This document shows positions 60,925 to 64,000 of a stretch of DNA of 64,000 bases, piece by piece (positions within the stretch are counted from its first letter, which is position 1; each line of letters begins with the position of its first letter). The position numbers and the translations under genes were made by a program. The notes under the pieces were generated by a model that was not told the origin of the DNA, ran no database searches, and saw nothing but the letters and a program-made list of their open reading frames with translations. Where the stretch lies: NCBI GenBank assembly GCA_001936135.1, contig CP012811.1, positions 1,426,001 through 1,490,000 of the forward strand. The letters are read 5' to 3'. The DNA is from Saccharomycopsis fibuligera x Saccharomycopsis cf. fibuligera. Taxonomy: Eukaryota > Ascomycota > Saccharomycetes > Ascoideales > Saccharomycopsidaceae.

Positions 60925-61164
60925 TGTGGATGGTTAGTATTGTAAAGTGTTCTTCGTTGAAGTGGAAAGAGTCGATTAACTGTTTTTGTTAATTGGGAAG
61001 TTGTTGATGATTATTATTGCAAATATAAAAGGAGTGGATGAGTTGGGTAAAAAAGTGGACCAAGGCTGTCATATTTATAATATTCTCATTGTCTTTGGAA
61101 CGTTTTATTGTGATGGGTATGTTGCCGGCATAAAGCGGTTGCGCGATAGCTTCTTTAGGAAACC
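60802..61164 (-). repeat. Inverted repeat, right arm (363 bp)
   Basis: Reverse complement of 56521-56883 with 2 differences: one in the CaaX codon and one in the 5' flank (CTTTATGCC against CTTTAGGCC). Confidence 0.97.
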
Positions 61165-61599
61165 GTTAATAAAATCCTTAACGTTAATTTTCTTTCTCTG
61201 CCTTCCTTCCTCGTCAAGCTTTTTTTTTTGCTACTCGATTGATTGGTCATTTTTCTAATTTAATCAAAGGAGAGAAAATTGCTTCTTTTTTGCCAATAGA
61301 GTGTATTGTTTTTTCAGTAATGCTAATGCCATCTTTTTCGAAGCTCCCTATTTTACAAGACTGAATTTAGACCAGACACGCCCTCAAATCATCCAAAGCT
61401 TGACCGATTTTGACAGAAAACTGTTCAAGGTATGTCAAACTCACTTGTTGGGGCTTTGGCATAATGTATGGCAATTTGTAGGCTATCTTTGGATTTCTGC
61501 AAAGTCAAGTTGTGATTTTCCCATTGAGGTTTCCATACTGAGTAATAAGAAGATCAAACTAGAACGAAACTAAATCAAAACTACGAGGTCACACATATG

Positions 61600-61647
61600 T
61601 GTTTCAGAAAAAAGAGCTTTGACATGTAGATGTGACATAGTGTTTCA
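61600..61647 (-). promoter_or_regulatory. Two pheromone-response elements upstream of MFA copy 2
   Basis: TGTTTCA at 61600-61606 and again at 61641-61647, read as TGAAACA on the coding strand, the site of Ste12/Cph1-type factors. About 680-720 bp upstream of the ATG. No exact match was found in the mirror position on the left. Confidence 0.4.
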
Positions 61648-61728
61648 AGGGTTGACTTGCACACTAGTTCTTTGCAAGCGAAGGAAAATCAGCGGCACAT
61701 GTTGAGCAGCTGAATATTCTGGTGCGAA

Positions 61729-61743
61729 AATTTCCTAATTGGG
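61729..61743 (-). promoter_or_regulatory. Mcm1-type box, right pheromone gene
   Basis: AATTTCCTAATTGGG on plus, the exact reverse complement of the left box at 56078-56092, 805 bp upstream of the copy 2 ATG. Confidence 0.55.
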
Positions 61744-63409
61744 ACAGTCAAATGGGAAGCAGTGTAGAACGTTGTTTTCAATCAGTATATTTATGCAATG
61801 CGGTAATCTTGAGGCACTACAGGTCACTGAACAATAAATTCCAAAAAAACTTATAGGATTTTTTCTTTTTTGTATCGTTTTTAACACTTTAATAGTCTTT
61901 AAACAGAAATATTGTTAGATTTGTAAAAGGAATAAGAAAAAAAAAGCCAAAGCCCGAGTCGCGAATAGCAATCGGCCATAGAGGTAAAGGATTTTGTCGG
62001 CATGTATTTAAAAATATATCAGCAAGACGAAAAGGATGACACTAAATGTTAAACTATCTGTTTGCTAAGTTTTGTTTTTCCTTTGAGTTCGGCTCTTTGA
62101 TTTTGGTTTTGATTGGTATTTGGGTAGTAATGTAGTAGTATGCGCCCGCCATGTTGGAACTCGGGCTTTTATGCGAAAAAGTCGCTTTTCGTAGACGGCC
62201 AGACACCTATACAGGAGTATGGACAACTGGAATGCAATTACAGCAACTTATAGCCTAGACTTTTTTTTTTGGAAAACATCACAACATGAAAGTTAAATTC
62301 ACTACATGTTTAGTGTAGCTTGTCCTTTTTTATATCATGTTGCGGGACTTGTCAAGGCCTTTCTATAGTTATAGTATGTTGCACAAAACTTGGACATTGA
62401 TTCAATAAAACCAGTCAGTCAGCCACTTCATTATGTGAAGCTAAGTGGTGCTATCAGCTGGTCATGTTATCTAAGGGGTTAACCTAAATGTTTTTCTTTT
62501 CTTTTTCTTTTACGATGCAAACCATGAACCTTGAACACGCAGCACGCCAAGCGTACGTCTTGATGGATATGTCTTTTGCACTCAAGAGTATCATATTGAT
62601 ACATTAGTGGTACACCATATATATTTAGAAAATTCATTTGCTTCCTAAAAATAATGTGCCCATGCATTTATAAAATTGAAGCATGCTCTGTGATGAACAT
62701 TATTAGACTCTATAACCTCTCTAGTTATAACACATGGCTTGGGAGGTAAGTAGACGGAAGAGAATATTAGAATCAACAAAATTTATTATTTAATTTGAAC
62801 AATAAGTGTGAACGGCGACACTGATATTGCAGGGGTTGATCACCCAGACATTCCATCAACTACAGAGAGCAGCTGACAACACATTTGCCTAATTAGATTT
62901 AGTATGCTATTTATCAAATAGTGTATTATTAACAACCGGTTCTAGTCTACTAATTGCTAGGAAAATGAGAATCAAAGAATTGGAAATTAGCTTGAGTCTT
63001 TTGGAAATCTGCTTTATTTGTTTTCCATTTTCAGTTTTTCCATATACAAGAAACGTCAGTCTAGCTATCAACGACAATAAATCATGAACGCATCACTTAT
63101 GCCTCTTCCAACCATCTTACAAAAAAGCAGCCAGTGAGCTCCACCTTCACGTAAGAAAACGCAGAGCACATAGTGCTTCAACCCGCCAAGCCTAGCGAAC
63201 TTGCTATATATAAACAACAAACTCTTCTCTTGCAGCATCCCTATACCATTCCAGCGCATCACAATGCACAATACAGTATAAAGGCGTATATATATGCATA
63301 ATAATGCTCAAATGGGACAGTTGCATACTTCCAGAAACACGGAAAGTTCCAACGGATTTCTCGATTAATTGGTTGAGAGTAAACTTTGTGCTTATAGAGT
63401 AAAAGCTGT

Positions 63410-63416
<7 letters not shown>

Positions 63417-63448
<32 letters not shown>
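63417..63448. repeat. (CT)n microsatellite
   Basis: About 16 CT dinucleotides followed by a T-rich stretch. Confidence 0.9.
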
Positions 63449-63451
<3 letters not shown>

Positions 63452-64000
63452 TTCTCTTTAAAAATATATATAAATATTTATGGGCTGCAGTCTTTAAGTC
63501 AGTTTTGTTCTTTGTGCGTATTTCAGTGGCTTAAGTTGTTTATATGCAGCTTTAGTCGGGGAATTTTTTTTTTTTTTTTTTTTTTTTTTTTCAATTTTAT
63601 ATATATATATTTTTTTTTTTGACATTGTTTTTTATGTCGAATGAATCGTATACCGTTGTGTAATTTCAGGTTCCGAATGTAGACGGCAATGTGTTAGTTT
63701 TTGGTAAGAACCTTCTCCGGATTCTGCAATATGTTCATACTATATTCTTATCTCGTTTGAAGTTTCATTATGTGGAAGATTGAACCATATCCGATAAAAA
63801 GTTGTAGTGTTGAGTATATAGGGCATAATTCACTTTATATATATGCGTCATACTATCGACATTGTGGTAAAAAGTACAATCTCAAACAAAACAGGAGACG
63901 GGTCATAGTGTATTGATTAGTCTAAATAATACAAGGCATAAAGAAGATAAAAAGTACCAATACCATCAGCGAAAGAATAATTAAATAAAATTAGAGAAGA

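Larger units (their letters stand above)
61165..64000. other. Gene-poor right flank, including the diverged outer duplication
   Basis: From 61165 to about 61819 the DNA is a diverged mirror of 56009-56520. Beyond this I see no gene. A CT microsatellite lies at about 63417-63448, a 28-T run at 63564-63591 and a TA run near 63600. Confidence 0.5.

Overview
This window comes from a budding yeast (Saccharomycotina), most likely a CTG-clade species near Candida/Lodderomyces. The genes are yeast housekeeping genes. Introns are short, usually one per gene and close to the start, with GTATGT/GTAAGT donors and TACTAAC-like branch points. The Adk1 relic and the Rps18, Spc2, Rup1 and Gcn2 proteins look like Candida-type orthologues. 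CTG codons are nearly absent from the highly expressed genes. The species is an inference; Lodderomyces elongisporus is the best guess because of the wide AT-rich spacers and the many 20-34 nt A/T runs. No rRNA, CRISPR or bacterial feature was seen.

Layout. Positions 1-20 kb are gene-poor: a PCL1/2-type cyclin (1167-2828), an amino-acid permease (4624-6237, minus), a small Gly-rich protein (12177-12782, minus) and a spliced PHAF1/UPF0183-family gene (16796-18729) stand in long spacers. From 20 to 38 kb gene density is normal: tRNA-Gly(TCC), ALG14, tRNA-Asp(GTC), HMG-CoA reductase with a sterol-response site upstream, SPC2, an SDR oxidoreductase, APM3, BCP1, FCF1 and RUP1. From 38.3 to 46 kb lies a retroelement nest: an AT-rich repeat family, tRNA-Leu(CAA) with an intron, a poly(A)-tailed ADK1 retropseudogene, a LINE fragment, a nearly complete L1/Zorro-like LINE, a solo Ty3-like LTR and tRNA-Arg(TCT). 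Then come YML6, RPS18, GCN2 and a HAD phosphatase (YOR131C-like).

The most unusual part is 56.0-61.8 kb. Two 363-bp arms, 2 differences apart, stand in inverted orientation. Each carries a 40-codon gene ending in a CaaX box (CIIV and CIIA), the hallmark of an a-factor lipopeptide pheromone precursor. Outside the arms the two copies are related but strongly diverged, yet both keep an Mcm1-type box (CCCAATTAGGAAATT). Between the arms lie two molybdenum-cofactor genes, moaA-like (GTP 3',8-cyclase) and moaC-like (cPMP synthase), and COA6. The moaA/moaC spacer holds a TACTAAC branch point and an acceptor just before the moaC ATG. Splicing from a GTATTG donor near the moaA 3' end would give an in-frame MoaA-MoaC fusion lacking the MoaA C-terminal Gly-Gly, much like the alternative products of human MOCS1.

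Limits: gene names rest on recognised protein similarity, not on a search. Intron borders were placed by hand from splice signals, reading frame and remembered orthologues. Short ncRNAs other than tRNAs could not be ruled out in the spacers.
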